Assembly (NCBI GenBank): GCA_002315655.1
Contig: DCHO01000020.1
Coordinates: 1 to 36,000, forward strand
Length of the DNA: 36,000 nt
Source of the DNA: Christensenella sp. UBA1750
GTDB taxonomy: Bacteria > Bacillota > Clostridia > Christensenellales > UBA1750
Direction: 5' to 3'
Shown here: piece after piece, positions 7,618 through 15,892 of the stretch
How positions within the stretch are numbered: position 1 is the stretch's first letter
Layout of the letters: each line of letters begins with the position of its first letter
Translations under genes and position numbers: made by a program
The notes under the pieces: model-generated
What the model was told of the DNA's origin: nothing
Seen by the model: the letters and a program-made list of their open reading frames with translations, nothing else
Databases searched by the model: none

Positions 7618-7652
7618 AAATGACCTCCGCGATTCATTTGCGGGGGTCATTT
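7618..7652 (+). terminator. bidirectional terminator between VOC gene and uvrA
   Basis: Inverted repeat AAATGACCTCCGC (7618-7630) / GCGGGGGTCATTT (7640-7652), one mismatch, with a 9-nt loop. It is A-rich on one side and T-rich on the other, and sits between convergent genes. Confidence 0.8.
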
Positions 7653-7703
7653 CTTATCTATCGGTAAGAGCACTTCTGTAGGGGCGGGGTCTCCCCGCTC
7701 TCC

Positions 7704-10523
7704 TCATTTCAGCAGCTTTTTGAGCCATTGCCCGGTGTAGCTTTCCTGCACCTGCGCGACCTGCTCCGGGGTGCCCTGCGCAACCAGCGTGCCGCCGCCG
7801 TCGCCGCCCTCGGGGCCTAAGTCGATCAGGTGGTCGGCGCACTTGATGACGTCTAAATTGTGCTCGATAACGAGAACCGTGTTGCCCGCATCGGTGAGCT
7901 GTTGGAGCATGGAAATCAGGCATTTCACGTCCGCCATGTGCAGACCCGTGGTGGGCTCGTCCAAGATGTAGAGGGTTCTGCCCGTGGCAACGCGGGCAAG
8001 CTCGGTGGCGAGCTTGATGCGCTGGGCTTCGCCGCCGGAGAGCTGCGTGGAGGGCTGTCCCAATTTGATGTAGCCCAAGCCCACATCGTAGAGGGTTTTC
8101 AGTTTGCGGTAGATCTGCCGGTGGTTCTCGAAGAAGGGCATGGCCTGTTCCACCGTCATGTCCAGCACGTCGAAAATGCTCTTGCCCTTGTAGCGCACCT
8201 CCAGCGTTTCGCGGTTGTAGCGTTTGCCGCAGCAGACCTCGCAGGGAACATAAACATCGGGGAGGAAGTGCATTTCGATTTTGAGGATGCCGTCGCCGGA
8301 GCAGGCCTCGCAGCGCCCGCCCTTGACGTTGAAGGAGAAGCGGTTCGCCTTGTAGCCACGCGCCTTGGCCTCGGGGGTCTCGGCAAACACATTGCGGATA
8401 AGGTCGAACATTCCGGTGTAGGTGGCGGGATTGGAGCGCGGCGTGCGGCCGATGGGCGACTGGTCAATGTCAATCACCTTGTCGAGCTGTTCCACGCCCT
8501 CGATGCCGTCATGCGCGCCGGGGCGGGTCTTGGCGCGGTTTAAGTCGCGGGAAAGAACCTTGCGCACGATCTCGTTGACCAGCGTGGACTTGCCCGAGCC
8601 GGAAACGCCCGTCACCACGGAAAACACGCCCAAGGGAATGTCCACATTGATATTCTTTAAGTTGTGTTCCCGCGCTCCCTTGACCAGCAGGTGCCCCGTG
8701 GGCATTCTCCTTGCGGAAGGGATGGGAATGGACAGCTTGCCGGATAAATATTGCCCGGTTAAGGAAGCGGGGTTCGCCATGACCTCCTTTGGCGTGCCGC
8801 AGGCCACGACCTGCCCGCCGTGAACGCCCGCGCCGGGGCCGATGTCGATGAGATAATCCGCCGCCAGCATGGTTTCCTCGTCGTGCTCCACCACGATCAC
8901 GGTGTTGCCCAGATCGCGGAGGTGCTGCAGGGTTGCCAGCAGCCGGGCGTTGTCCCGCTGGTGCAGGCCGATGGACGGTTCATCCAAAATATACAGAACG
9001 CCCATTAAGGAGGAACCGATTTGCGTAGCCAGCCGGATGCGCTGGGCTTCGCCGCCGGAGAGGGTGCCCGCCGCACGGGAGAGGGTCAAATATTCCAGAC
9101 CCACATCGCAGAGGAATCCCAAACGGTTGTCAATCTCTTTCAATATCTGCCGCCCAATTATGGCCTGTTTTTCGCTTAAAACAAGGGATTTGAGGAAGTC
9201 CCGCGCCTTTTTAATAGAGAGGTCGGAAAGCTGCGCGATGTTCAGCCCGCCAACGGTGACGGCAAGCACGATGGGCTTAAGCCTTTGCCCGTGACAGTCC
9301 GGGCAGGGAATGTCCGCCATGAAGGATTCATATTCCTCGCGCATGGCGGGAGAGTTGGTCTCCTCGTACCGCCGCTGCAGGGCGGGGATGATGCCCTCAA
9401 AGGCACTCTGATACTCGCTCACATGGTCGTTGCGCTCGATGCGTAGACGCACCTTCTCTCCCTTTGTGCCGTACAGAATGGCGTTCAGTGCTTCCTCGCC
9501 GATCTCGGAGACCGGAGCATCGGGGGAAAAGTTGTATTTTTCGGCAAGACCCGCAATGAAGGCGGCAAAGGTGGAGGTGTCCGCGCCGGAATCCATGCCG
9601 GGCACGCGGATCGCGCCCTGATTGAGCGGTTTTGTGCCGTCCGGGATGATGAGTGCCGGGTCGATGCGCAGCAGAGACCCCAAGCCGGAGCAGGTGGGGC
9701 ACGCGCCGTAGGGGGCGTTGAAGGAGAACATACGCGGGGTCATTTCCTCCATGGAGATGCCGCAGTCCGGGCAGGCGTAGTTCTGGGAAAAGAGCAAATC
9801 GGGCGCGTCCTGCACAGAAACCACCACCACGCCGCCGGAGAGCTTCATGGCGGTCTCGACGGAGTCGGTCAGTCGCTTTCCTATACCCTCGCGCACAACC
9901 AATCGGTCAATGACCGCCTCGATGGTGTGCTTTTTGTTCTTTTCGAGCTTGATTTCTTCTTCCAAATCGAGAACAACACCGTCCACGCGCACACGCACAT
10001 AGCCGTCCCGCTTCAAGTCCTCAAAGACCTTGCTATGCTCGCCTTTGCGTCCGCGAATGACGGGCGCAAGCACCTGAATCCTTGTACGCTCCGGCAGAGA
10101 TACCACCTGATCCACCATCTGATCGACGGTCTGCTGCTTGATCTCCTTGCCACACTTGGGACAATGGGGCGTGCCGATGCGGGCATAGAGCAGACGCAGA
10201 TAGTCGTTGACCTCGGTGACGGTGCCCACGGTGGAGCGGGGGTTCTTGGAGGTGGTCTTCTGGTCGATGGAGATGGCGGGGGAAAGCCCCTCTATGGTGT
10301 CCACATCGGGCTTGTCCATCTGCCCTAAGAACTGCCGGGCATAGGCGGACAGCGATTCCACATACCGCCTCTGCCCCTCGGCATAGAGGGTGTCAAAGGC
10401 CAAAGAGGACTTGCCGGAGCCGGAAAGTCCCGTGATGACAACCAATTTGTTGCGCGGCAGGGTCACATCCACATTTTTGAGATTGTGCTCCCGCGCCCCT
10501 TTTATAATGATCTGATCGTTCAT
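7704..10523 (-). CDS. uvrA: excinuclease ABC subunit A
   Basis: The damage-recognition ATPase of nucleotide excision repair, 939 residues, a normal length. The first ABC module has Walker A GLSGSGKSS (32-40), and its signature LSGGEAQRIRLATQIGSS lies near residue 490. The second module has GVSGSGKSTL, QLSGGEAQRIKLATELAR and a Walker B YILDEPTTGLH. Zinc modules are visible as CPKCG, the CPDC...CPTCSGLG pair, and CEACSGDG...CEVCCGKRYN. It has an ATG start and lies 74 nt downstream of uvrB on the same strand, in an operon under an SOS box. One interspersed-repeat copy fills the gap between the two genes. Confidence 0.98.
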   Translation of the reverse strand: MNDQIIIKGAREHNLKNVDVTLPRNKLVVITGLSGSGKSSLAFDTLYAEGQRRYVESLSAYARQFLGQMDKPDVDTIEGLSPAISIDQKTTSKNPRSTVGTVTEVNDYLRLLYARIGTPHCPKCGKEIKQQTVDQMVDQVVSLPERTRIQVLAPVIRGRKGEHSKVFEDLKRDGYVRVRVDGVVLDLEEEIKLEKNKKHTIEAVIDRLVVREGIGKRLTDSVETAMKLSGGVVVVSVQDAPDLLFSQNYACPDCGISMEEMTPRMFSFNAPYGACPTCSGLGSLLRIDPALIIPDGTKPLNQGAIRVPGMDSGADTSTFAAFIAGLAEKYNFSPDAPVSEIGEEALNAILYGTKGEKVRLRIERNDHVSEYQSAFEGIIPALQRRYEETNSPAMREEYESFMADIPCPDCHGQRLKPIVLAVTVGGLNIAQLSDLSIKKARDFLKSLVLSEKQAIIGRQILKEIDNRLGFLCDVGLEYLTLSRAAGTLSGGEAQRIRLATQIGSSLMGVLYILDEPSIGLHQRDNARLLATLQHLRDLGNTVIVVEHDEETMLAADYLIDIGPGAGVHGGQVVACGTPKEVMANPASLTGQYLSGKLSIPIPSARRMPTGHLLVKGAREHNLKNINVDIPLGVFSVVTGVSGSGKSTLVNEIVRKVLSRDLNRAKTRPGAHDGIEGVEQLDKVIDIDQSPIGRTPRSNPATYTGMFDLIRNVFAETPEAKARGYKANRFSFNVKGGRCEACSGDGILKIEMHFLPDVYVPCEVCCGKRYNRETLEVRYKGKSIFDVLDMTVEQAMPFFENHRQIYRKLKTLYDVGLGYIKLGQPSTQLSGGEAQRIKLATELARVATGRTLYILDEPTTGLHMADVKCLISMLQQLTDAGNTVLVIEHNLDVIKCADHLIDLGPEGGDGGGTLVAQGTPEQVAQVQESYTGQWLKKLLK

Positions 10524-10550
10524 AATAGATAAATACTCCTTGATACCGTA

Positions 10551-10598
10551 AAGGCTCGCCCGCGTGCGGGAGAGCTGTCGCGCAGCGACTGAGAGGGT
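10551..10598 (-). repeat. interspersed double-hairpin repeat, copy A (between uvrB and uvrA)
   Basis: A 48-bp element that begins at the uvrB stop codon. Its first 29 bp on the plus strand (10551-10579) are identical to copy B at 33194-33222. The last 12 bp (gactgagagggt) are also identical. Between them is a short hairpin, GTCGC-gca-GCGAC. The other hairpin is the CCCGC/GCGGG stem. In copy B the variable stem has a different sequence but remains paired. Confidence 0.85.
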
Positions 10599-12616
10599 TA
10601 TTTGCTGACCTTTCCTCTGCGCTTCCGTCCCGCTCTGCGCCCACTTGGCGTATTGTCGGTCACGGGCTTTTCGCCGCGCAGCTCCATGATCTTGTCGCGC
10701 AGCCGGGCGGCCTTCTCAAATTCCAGATGCCCGGCGGCTTCCAGCATCTGTTCCTCCAAATGCTGAATCGCAAGCTGTTTTTCCTCGTCGGAGAGCACGC
10801 TTTCGCTCTCCCCTTCCGCGGCGCGGGACACAACCAGCAGATCGGCCACGGCCTTGCGGATGGTCTGCGGAGTGATGCCGTGCTCCTCGTTGTAGGCCAT
10901 CTGAATGCCCCGGCGGCGGTTGGTCTCGTTGATGGCGTAGCGCATGGAATCGGTGATGCCGTCCGCGTACATGACGACCTTGCCGTTCACATTTCTCGCG
11001 GCGCGTCCGATGGTCTGAATGAGCGACGTTTCGGAGCGCAGGAAGCCTTCCTTGTCCGCGTCCAGTATCGCAACCATCTCCACTTCCGGCAGGTCAAGCC
11101 CTTCGCGCAGCAGGTTGATGCCCACCAGCACGTCAAACTTGCCCAAGCGCAGGTCGCGGATGATCTCGATGCGCTCCAGCGTTTCCACATCGGAATGCAG
11201 ATAATTGACCTTAATGCCCAGTTCCTTCAGATAATCGGTGAGCGATTCCGCCATGCGCTTGGTCAGGGTGGTGACAAGCACGCGCAAGCCTCGGCTCGTC
11301 ACGTCGCGGATGCGCCCCACCAGATCGTCCACCTGCCCCTCTGCCGGAACCAGCACAATCTCCGGGTCAAGCAGCCCGGTCGGGCGGATGATCTGCTCCA
11401 CCACCTGCCCGGCGCAGGAGAGCTCGTAAGGCCCCGGCGTGGCGGAGACGAAGATGCGCTGCCCGATGCGGTCAATAAATTCCTCAAACCGCAAGGGGCG
11501 GTTGTCAAAGGCGGAGGGCAGACGGAAGCCGTACTCCACCAGCGCCTTTTTGCGGGAGAGATCACCCGCGTACATGGCGCGAACCTGCGGGATGGTGACG
11601 TGGGACTCGTCCACCAGCAGCAGGAAATCCTTGGGGAAATAATCCAGCAGGGTAAAGGGCGCCTGTCCGGGAGAACGCCCGTCAAAATAGCGGGAATAGT
11701 TCTCGATGCCGGAGCAGAAGCCGATCTCCCGCAGCATTTCAATGTCATAGTTCGTGCGCTGCTCGATGCGCTGGGCTTCGATGAGCTTGTCCTGTGAGCG
11801 GAAAAAGTCAATCTGCGCAGCCAAATCTTCCTCGATGCAGGAAATCTGCTTGTCCATCGTCTCCCGGGATACGGCATAATGGGTGGCGGGGAAGATGAGA
11901 ATGTGCTTAAAATGCGCGTGTACCACGCCCGTTGTGGGATCAAACTCGGAAATGCGCTCAATCTCGTCCCCGAAAAATTCCAGACGAATGGCCTTATTTT
12001 CCTGCGCCACGGGAAAAATCTCCAGCACATCGCCCCGCACGCGGAAGGTGCCGCGGGCAAAGTCGATGTCGTTGCGGTCATACTGGTTCTCCACCAACAG
12101 GGAGATCACCTCATCCCTGTCCTTCTGCATCCCCTCGCGCAGGGAAAGGGTCATGTTTTCGTACTCGGAGGGGTCGCCGATGGAATAAATGCAGGAGACC
12201 GACGCCACCACAATCACGTCCCGCCGCTCGGACAGCGCGGCGGTGGCACTATGGCGCAAACGGTCAATCTCGTCATTGACGGAGGAATCCTTGGCAATAT
12301 AGGAATCCGTGGAGGCAATGTAGGCCTCGGGCTGATAGTAATCGTAATAGGAGACGAAATATTCCACGGCATTGTCCGGGAAAAGCTCCCTGAACTCGGA
12401 GCAGAGCTGGGCGGCCAGCGTCTTGTTGTGCGCCAGCACCAGCGTCGGGCGGTTGATCTTTTCGATCACGTTGGCCATGGTATAGGTTTTGCCGGAGCCC
12501 GTGACGCCCAGAAGCACCTGCGTAGTGAGACCGTCGTGCAGCCCTTCCACCAGCTTCTCGATGGCCTGCGGCTGGTCGCCGGTGGGCTGATAAGGCGATA
12601 CGATCTTAAAATCCAT
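10598..12616 (-). CDS. uvrB: excinuclease ABC subunit B
   Basis: The DNA-unwinding subunit of nucleotide excision repair, which receives damaged DNA from UvrA and recruits UvrC. In its 672 residues, Walker A is GVTGSGKT (37-44). The beta-hairpin region is YYDYYQPEAYIASTDSYIAK, and helicase motifs include VDESHVTIPQV and QTIGRAARN. A C-terminal UVR motif, LEEQMLEAAGHLEFEKAARLRD, is followed by a basic tail. It has an ATG start with GGGAGGGAAG upstream. It is the first gene of the uvrB-uvrA operon, and the promoter overlaps an SOS box. Confidence 0.98.
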   Translation of the reverse strand: MDFKIVSPYQPTGDQPQAIEKLVEGLHDGLTTQVLLGVTGSGKTYTMANVIEKINRPTLVLAHNKTLAAQLCSEFRELFPDNAVEYFVSYYDYYQPEAYIASTDSYIAKDSSVNDEIDRLRHSATAALSERRDVIVVASVSCIYSIGDPSEYENMTLSLREGMQKDRDEVISLLVENQYDRNDIDFARGTFRVRGDVLEIFPVAQENKAIRLEFFGDEIERISEFDPTTGVVHAHFKHILIFPATHYAVSRETMDKQISCIEEDLAAQIDFFRSQDKLIEAQRIEQRTNYDIEMLREIGFCSGIENYSRYFDGRSPGQAPFTLLDYFPKDFLLLVDESHVTIPQVRAMYAGDLSRKKALVEYGFRLPSAFDNRPLRFEEFIDRIGQRIFVSATPGPYELSCAGQVVEQIIRPTGLLDPEIVLVPAEGQVDDLVGRIRDVTSRGLRVLVTTLTKRMAESLTDYLKELGIKVNYLHSDVETLERIEIIRDLRLGKFDVLVGINLLREGLDLPEVEMVAILDADKEGFLRSETSLIQTIGRAARNVNGKVVMYADGITDSMRYAINETNRRRGIQMAYNEEHGITPQTIRKAVADLLVVSRAAEGESESVLSDEEKQLAIQHLEEQMLEAAGHLEFEKAARLRDKIMELRGEKPVTDNTPSGRRAGRKRRGKVSK

Positions 12617-12642
12617 GGTACTTCCCTCCCGAAAACGTAAAT

Positions 12643-12654
12643 GAACATCCGTTC
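12643..12654 (-). promoter_or_regulatory. SOS (LexA/DinR) box at the uvrB promoter
   Basis: Perfect palindromic half sites GAAC-GGAT-GTTC on the minus strand, fitting the Gram-positive consensus GAACRNRYGTTC. The box starts 3 bp downstream of the -10 and covers the expected transcription start, so bound LexA would block transcription. It predicts damage induction of uvrB-uvrA. Confidence 0.88.
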
Positions 12655-12657
12655 TTC

Positions 12658-12666
12658 ATTATACCA
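12658..12666 (-). promoter_or_regulatory. extended -10 promoter of uvrB-uvrA
   Basis: TGGTATAAT, an extended -10 with perfect TATAAT at 12658-12663, lies on the minus strand 42 bp before the uvrB ATG. No good -35 hexamer is seen at 17 bp, as is usual for extended -10 promoters. Confidence 0.75.
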
Positions 12667-12748
12667 CGACGCGGCAAAAAGTTGTGGTTCTTTCGACATT
12701 CTTAATGGTATGTTCGGTCATTGAGCCGGGAAAAGTAAGGCGGAAAGG

Positions 12749-12964
12749 ATGGTGAGCACAATGATTCCGAAACGCAAGGACAACATGGAGCAATTCGTTC
12801 ACGAAATCGGGGAGGAAGGCGCGGCAAACGCCGTGGCCTCCGTGCAGGAATGCACCGGGCTGCTGGTCAACAGGCCGGAGAGCGCGGAAGCCGACAAAAC
12901 CGTGATGAACCTCTACCAGACCGAAATCAGCAACACCGAGCCTAACAAAAGCAAGCAGAAGTAG
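12749..12964 (+). CDS. small hypothetical protein
   Basis: A 71-residue soluble, hydrophilic protein with no recognised family. It is basic at the N-terminus (IPKRKDN), with an acidic middle (EEGAANAVASVQECTG) and a Lys-rich end (NKSKQK). The start is uncertain. The ATG at 12749 has AAGG 8 nt upstream, while an in-frame ATG at 12761 has AAAGGA 11 nt upstream and would give 67 residues. It is divergent from uvrB and ends just before a bidirectional terminator. No convincing promoter of its own is seen. Confidence 0.6.
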   Translation: MVSTMIPKRKDNMEQFVHEIGEEGAANAVASVQECTGLLVNRPESAEADKTVMNLYQTEISNTEPNKSKQK

Positions 12965-12973
12965 CAGAACATG

Positions 12974-13009
12974 AAAAAGGACAGCCCTCGAATAGAGAGC
13001 TGCCCTTTT
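12974..13009 (+). terminator. bidirectional terminator
   Basis: Inverted repeat AAAAGG-a-CAGC...CTC / GAG...GCTG-c-CCTTTT with a short GAATA loop. It is A-rich before and T-rich after, and lies between the convergent small gene and the Gfo/Idh/MocA gene. Confidence 0.75.
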
Positions 13010-13019
13010 GAAATAACGC

Positions 13020-14180
13020 TTACAGTTCCGGAATCTTGACCTCGATCTCGTGACCGACCTCGGCGGACTTCACAATGTGGTCGATGATGGCCTGGTTGTA
13101 AAGGATCTGAGAGGTGGGGACGGGAGCGGTGCCGTTTTCCTTGATGGCATCCAGGAAGGAGCGGATCTTGCGGTCGAAGAGGCCGGGGCCCTTGGACTGG
13201 ATGACGGGGATGACGGTCTGGGTCTGCTGGCCGCAGACATCGTGATAGATGGTCATGGGGCCGCCGACGGTGCCGTTCCAGCAATCGGTGGAGGGGATGC
13301 GCAGGGAGCCCTTGGTGCCCATGATGATGGAGTCACCGGGAGTATCTAAGTGCATGGCCCAGGCGATACGGAAGTCCAGGATGATGCCGCCTTCCAGACG
13401 GACGAAGGCTGCGGCGAAGTCGTCCACGTTGAAGCGGGCGGCGTCTTCGGGCTTTTCGTAGTCGGTGGAGGTACCGAAGAAGTTGGAGGTGTAGCCGGTG
13501 ACGGTCAGGGGCTTGGGATAGCCGATGGCGTTCAGCACGCAGTCCAAAGAATAGCAGCCGATGTCGCCCATGGCGCCGATGCCGGCGGTCTTCTTCTCAA
13601 TGAAGGTGGAGTTGGGGATGCCGCGACGACGGCCGCCGCCGGTCTGGATGTAGTAGATCTTGCCTAAGACGCCGGACTCAACGATCTTCTTGATCATCTG
13701 CATATTTTCGTCCAGACGGGGCTGGAAGCCGATGGAGAGGATCTTGCCGGACTTCTTCTCGGCGCGCATGATCTCGATGGCTTCTTCGGTGGTGACGCAC
13801 ATTGGCTTCTCCAGCAGCACGTTCACGCCCTTTTCCAGAGCGTAAATGGCGCAGGGAGCGTGCTGCACGTTGTAGGTGCAGACGGAAACGGCGTCCAGCT
13901 TGAGATCGGGATCGTCCAGCATTTCCTTGTGGGAGCCGTAGAACTTGACGCCTTCAACGCCCCAGGTCTTTGCGAACTTCTCCGCCTTGCCGGGAATCAG
14001 GTCGGCCATAGCCACGACCTTGACGTCCTTCATGCGCTTGTAGGACTGGATGTGGGATTCGGCGATCCAACCGGTGCCGATGATACCGACGCGAAGCATA
14101 TCCTTTTCGGAAATTTCCGCTTCCTCTTCCACGACGGTCTGGGTAAACTGGTTCAGAACTTCATCGCCCTTAACTGCCAT
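13020..14180 (-). CDS. Gfo/Idh/MocA-family NAD(P)-dependent oxidoreductase
   Basis: A probable sugar or inositol dehydrogenase of 386 residues. The N-terminal Rossmann fold starts LRVGIIGTGWIAESH (29-43). The nucleotide/catalytic motif VLLEKPMCVTTEEA includes Lys125 of the EKP signature. In the C-terminal domain the usual DxGxHxxD reads GDIGCYSLD, with Tyr in place of the active-site His, so the substrate or mechanism may differ from the best-known members. There is a 27-residue acidic N-terminal extension. The ATG at 14180 is supported by GGAGGA 8 nt upstream. It lies downstream of the kinase/aldolase/Asp-box cassette but has its own promoter. Confidence 0.88.
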   Translation of the reverse strand: MAVKGDEVLNQFTQTVVEEEAEISEKDMLRVGIIGTGWIAESHIQSYKRMKDVKVVAMADLIPGKAEKFAKTWGVEGVKFYGSHKEMLDDPDLKLDAVSVCTYNVQHAPCAIYALEKGVNVLLEKPMCVTTEEAIEIMRAEKKSGKILSIGFQPRLDENMQMIKKIVESGVLGKIYYIQTGGGRRRGIPNSTFIEKKTAGIGAMGDIGCYSLDCVLNAIGYPKPLTVTGYTSNFFGTSTDYEKPEDAARFNVDDFAAAFVRLEGGIILDFRIAWAMHLDTPGDSIIMGTKGSLRIPSTDCWNGTVGGPMTIYHDVCGQQTQTVIPVIQSKGPGLFDRKIRSFLDAIKENGTAPVPTSQILYNQAIIDHIVKSAEVGHEIEVKIPEL

Positions 14181-14208
14181 AGTGATGTTCCTCCATAAAT
14201 TTTTTAGG

Positions 14209-14224
14209 TGCGGGAAAACCCGCA
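14209..14224. promoter_or_regulatory. perfect inverted repeat in the leader of the Gfo/Idh/MocA gene
   Basis: tgcggg-aaaa-cccgca, a perfect 6-bp arm palindrome between the -10 and the ribosome site. It could be a regulator operator or an mRNA hairpin. It is not followed by a T tract, so it is not an obvious terminator. Confidence 0.5.
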
Positions 14225-14236
14225 TAATCTGAAACC

Positions 14237-14245
14237 ATTATAGCA
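14237..14245 (-). promoter_or_regulatory. extended -10 promoter of the Gfo/Idh/MocA gene
   Basis: TGCTATAAT on the minus strand (perfect TATAAT at 14237-14242), 56 bp upstream of the ATG. The -35 region is T-rich but not consensus. Confidence 0.65.
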
Positions 14246-14316
14246 CGCTTTTCTTAACAAAAAAAGCACTAAATCCTATAAAGATAAAAAATATTTTTCG
14301 TTGTCCTGGGAATGCT

Positions 14317-15255
14317 TCATCCACGAGACTCCGAAAGCAGCTCGATCTTGTCCAGTTTTGCCGAAACTTCGGCAAATTCCACCCGCGCCGCCGTGGTCTT
14401 TTCCGCATTGACCGCTGCAGCCGCCGAGCCCCAGCGGACGCACTCCGCAAAGGGCAGGCCTTTTGATAAGCCATAAACCGTGCCGCCGATGAAGGAATCC
14501 CCGCAGCCAACGGCGGAAACAAGGCGCGTGTCGTGGGTAATAGCGTGGACTTCCGTGTCGCCGGAGAGGAAGGAAACCCCGTTGCCCCCTCGGGAGATGA
14601 GCGGATGGGCAATGCCGAAATCCCACAGATGATGCAGCGCCTTTGAAATGCCGTTTTCGCCGGAGATCACGCCGAAAACCTCGCCGTACTCCTCCTCGTT
14701 GGGCTTCACATAGTCGGGTTTAGCCTCCCAGCCCAAACGCATCGCCTCGCCGTCGCAGTCAAAAAACACGGGAATGTTCCGCTTTTTCGCCTCCGTGATG
14801 GCAAAGGGATAAAAGGAAAGGAGCGAATCGCAGACGATGGTGTCCGAAATGCAGAGAAAGTCGATGCTCTGTTTATCCAAGAAACGGGGGAAGCCCTGAC
14901 GGATGGTTTCGGCTTCCGCTTCCGTGACAGACGGGCCTTTCTCCTTGACGGCAATCTGATTACCGTTTTCCTCCATAAAGGTCAGGTACATCCGGGTCTG
15001 CCCGTTCACGAAAACCGCCTCATTGTTCAGCCCTTCTTCGTCAAGGAGCGTCTGCACATAGCGCCCCTGCTCCCCCGCCAGCATGGTGAAAAGGCGTGTT
15101 TCCGCGCCGAGGCTGCCCAGCACCCGGGCGACATTGATGCCCTTGCCGCCGGCTTGCACAAAGGTGCGGTTCACCTTCGTCACGGCGTTTTTTGCAAAGG
15201 CGGGCGCGTAGAAGGTCTTATCCAAGCAGGAATTGAGAGAAACAATGCCGATCAT
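14317..15255 (-). CDS. PfkB-family sugar kinase (1-phosphofructokinase/LacC type)
   Basis: A 312-residue ribokinase-fold kinase. The N-terminal PfkB signature is seen as AGGKGINVARVLGSLG (35-50). The C-terminal signature SAVGCGDSFIGG contains the catalytic base Asp253. The GGKGxN form points to the 1-phosphofructokinase/tagatose-6-phosphate kinase subgroup, which acts on phosphorylated sugars. Beside a KDPG-type aldolase, however, a 2-keto-3-deoxy sugar-acid kinase role is equally plausible. It starts 1 nt after the aldolase stop, so the two are co-translated. Confidence 0.87.
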   Translation of the reverse strand: MIGIVSLNSCLDKTFYAPAFAKNAVTKVNRTFVQAGGKGINVARVLGSLGAETRLFTMLAGEQGRYVQTLLDEEGLNNEAVFVNGQTRMYLTFMEENGNQIAVKEKGPSVTEAEAETIRQGFPRFLDKQSIDFLCISDTIVCDSLLSFYPFAITEAKKRNIPVFFDCDGEAMRLGWEAKPDYVKPNEEEYGEVFGVISGENGISKALHHLWDFGIAHPLISRGGNGVSFLSGDTEVHAITHDTRLVSAVGCGDSFIGGTVYGLSKGLPFAECVRWGSAAAAVNAEKTTAARVEFAEVSAKLDKIELLSESRG

Positions 15256-15256
15256 C

Positions 15257-15883
15257 TTAAATCCTCATCATTTCCAGACACTTTTTGCAGTTGTCCTCGA
15301 TCAGCGTCCAGTTTTCCGCCTCGATCTCCGCCTTGGGCGCCATGTAGGAGCCGCCGCAGGCGAGGATGTTCCTGCAGGTCGCATAATCGGCCAAATTGTC
15401 CATGAACACGCCGCCGGTGGGCACGAACAGCACCTTGGGGAAAGGCCCTGCCAGCAATTTCAGTGCCACCGTGCCGCCCATGGAGACGGACGGGAAGAAT
15501 TTGAGGTTATACAGCCCTTTTTCCATGGCGTGCGAGATTTCCGCGCCGGTGACGCAGGTGGGTACATAAGGGATGCCCTGCGCGTTGCAGAAATCCGCCA
15601 GCGCATCGGAATAGCCGGGGGAAACGATGTACTTCGCACCCGCTTCGATGGCGGCTTTGGCGGTGTCAATGCCCAGCACCGTGCCCGCGCCGAAGGAAAT
15701 GTTCGGGAACTGAGCGGAAAATTCGCGCAGCACCTCCAGCGCAATGCCGTTGCGCAGGGTCAGCTCCACATGAGCGATGCCCACCTTTGTGAAAATGTCA
15801 CCCAGAGGTTTAATATATTTTTTGTCGGACAGCGACAAAACGGGCAGAATGCGGTTGCGTTTCAGAGCTTCAAACTGTTCCAT
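15257..15883 (-). CDS. KDPG/KDPGal-type aldolase (Eda family)
   Basis: Cleaves 2-keto-3-deoxy-6-phospho sugar acids to pyruvate and glyceraldehyde-3-phosphate by a class I Schiff-base mechanism. The protein has 208 residues. The family residues are in place: Glu40 in HVELTLRN, the GAGTVLG strand (65-71), the Schiff-base Lys128 in LKFFPS, and the phosphate-binding VPTGGV. It lies between the Asp-box protein and the PfkB kinase, with gaps of 9 and 1 nt. The exact sugar acid (gluconate, galactonate or another) cannot be read from the sequence. Confidence 0.93.
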   Translation of the reverse strand: MEQFEALKRNRILPVLSLSDKKYIKPLGDIFTKVGIAHVELTLRNGIALEVLREFSAQFPNISFGAGTVLGIDTAKAAIEAGAKYIVSPGYSDALADFCNAQGIPYVPTCVTGAEISHAMEKGLYNLKFFPSVSMGGTVALKLLAGPFPKVLFVPTGGVFMDNLADYATCRNILACGGSYMAPKAEIEAENWTLIEDNCKKCLEMMRI

Positions 15884-15892
15884 GATTTTCTC

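Noticed and set aside
10727..11797. 356-codon open frame on the + strand across uvrB
   Set aside because: Antisense shadow of uvrB with no recognisable domain.
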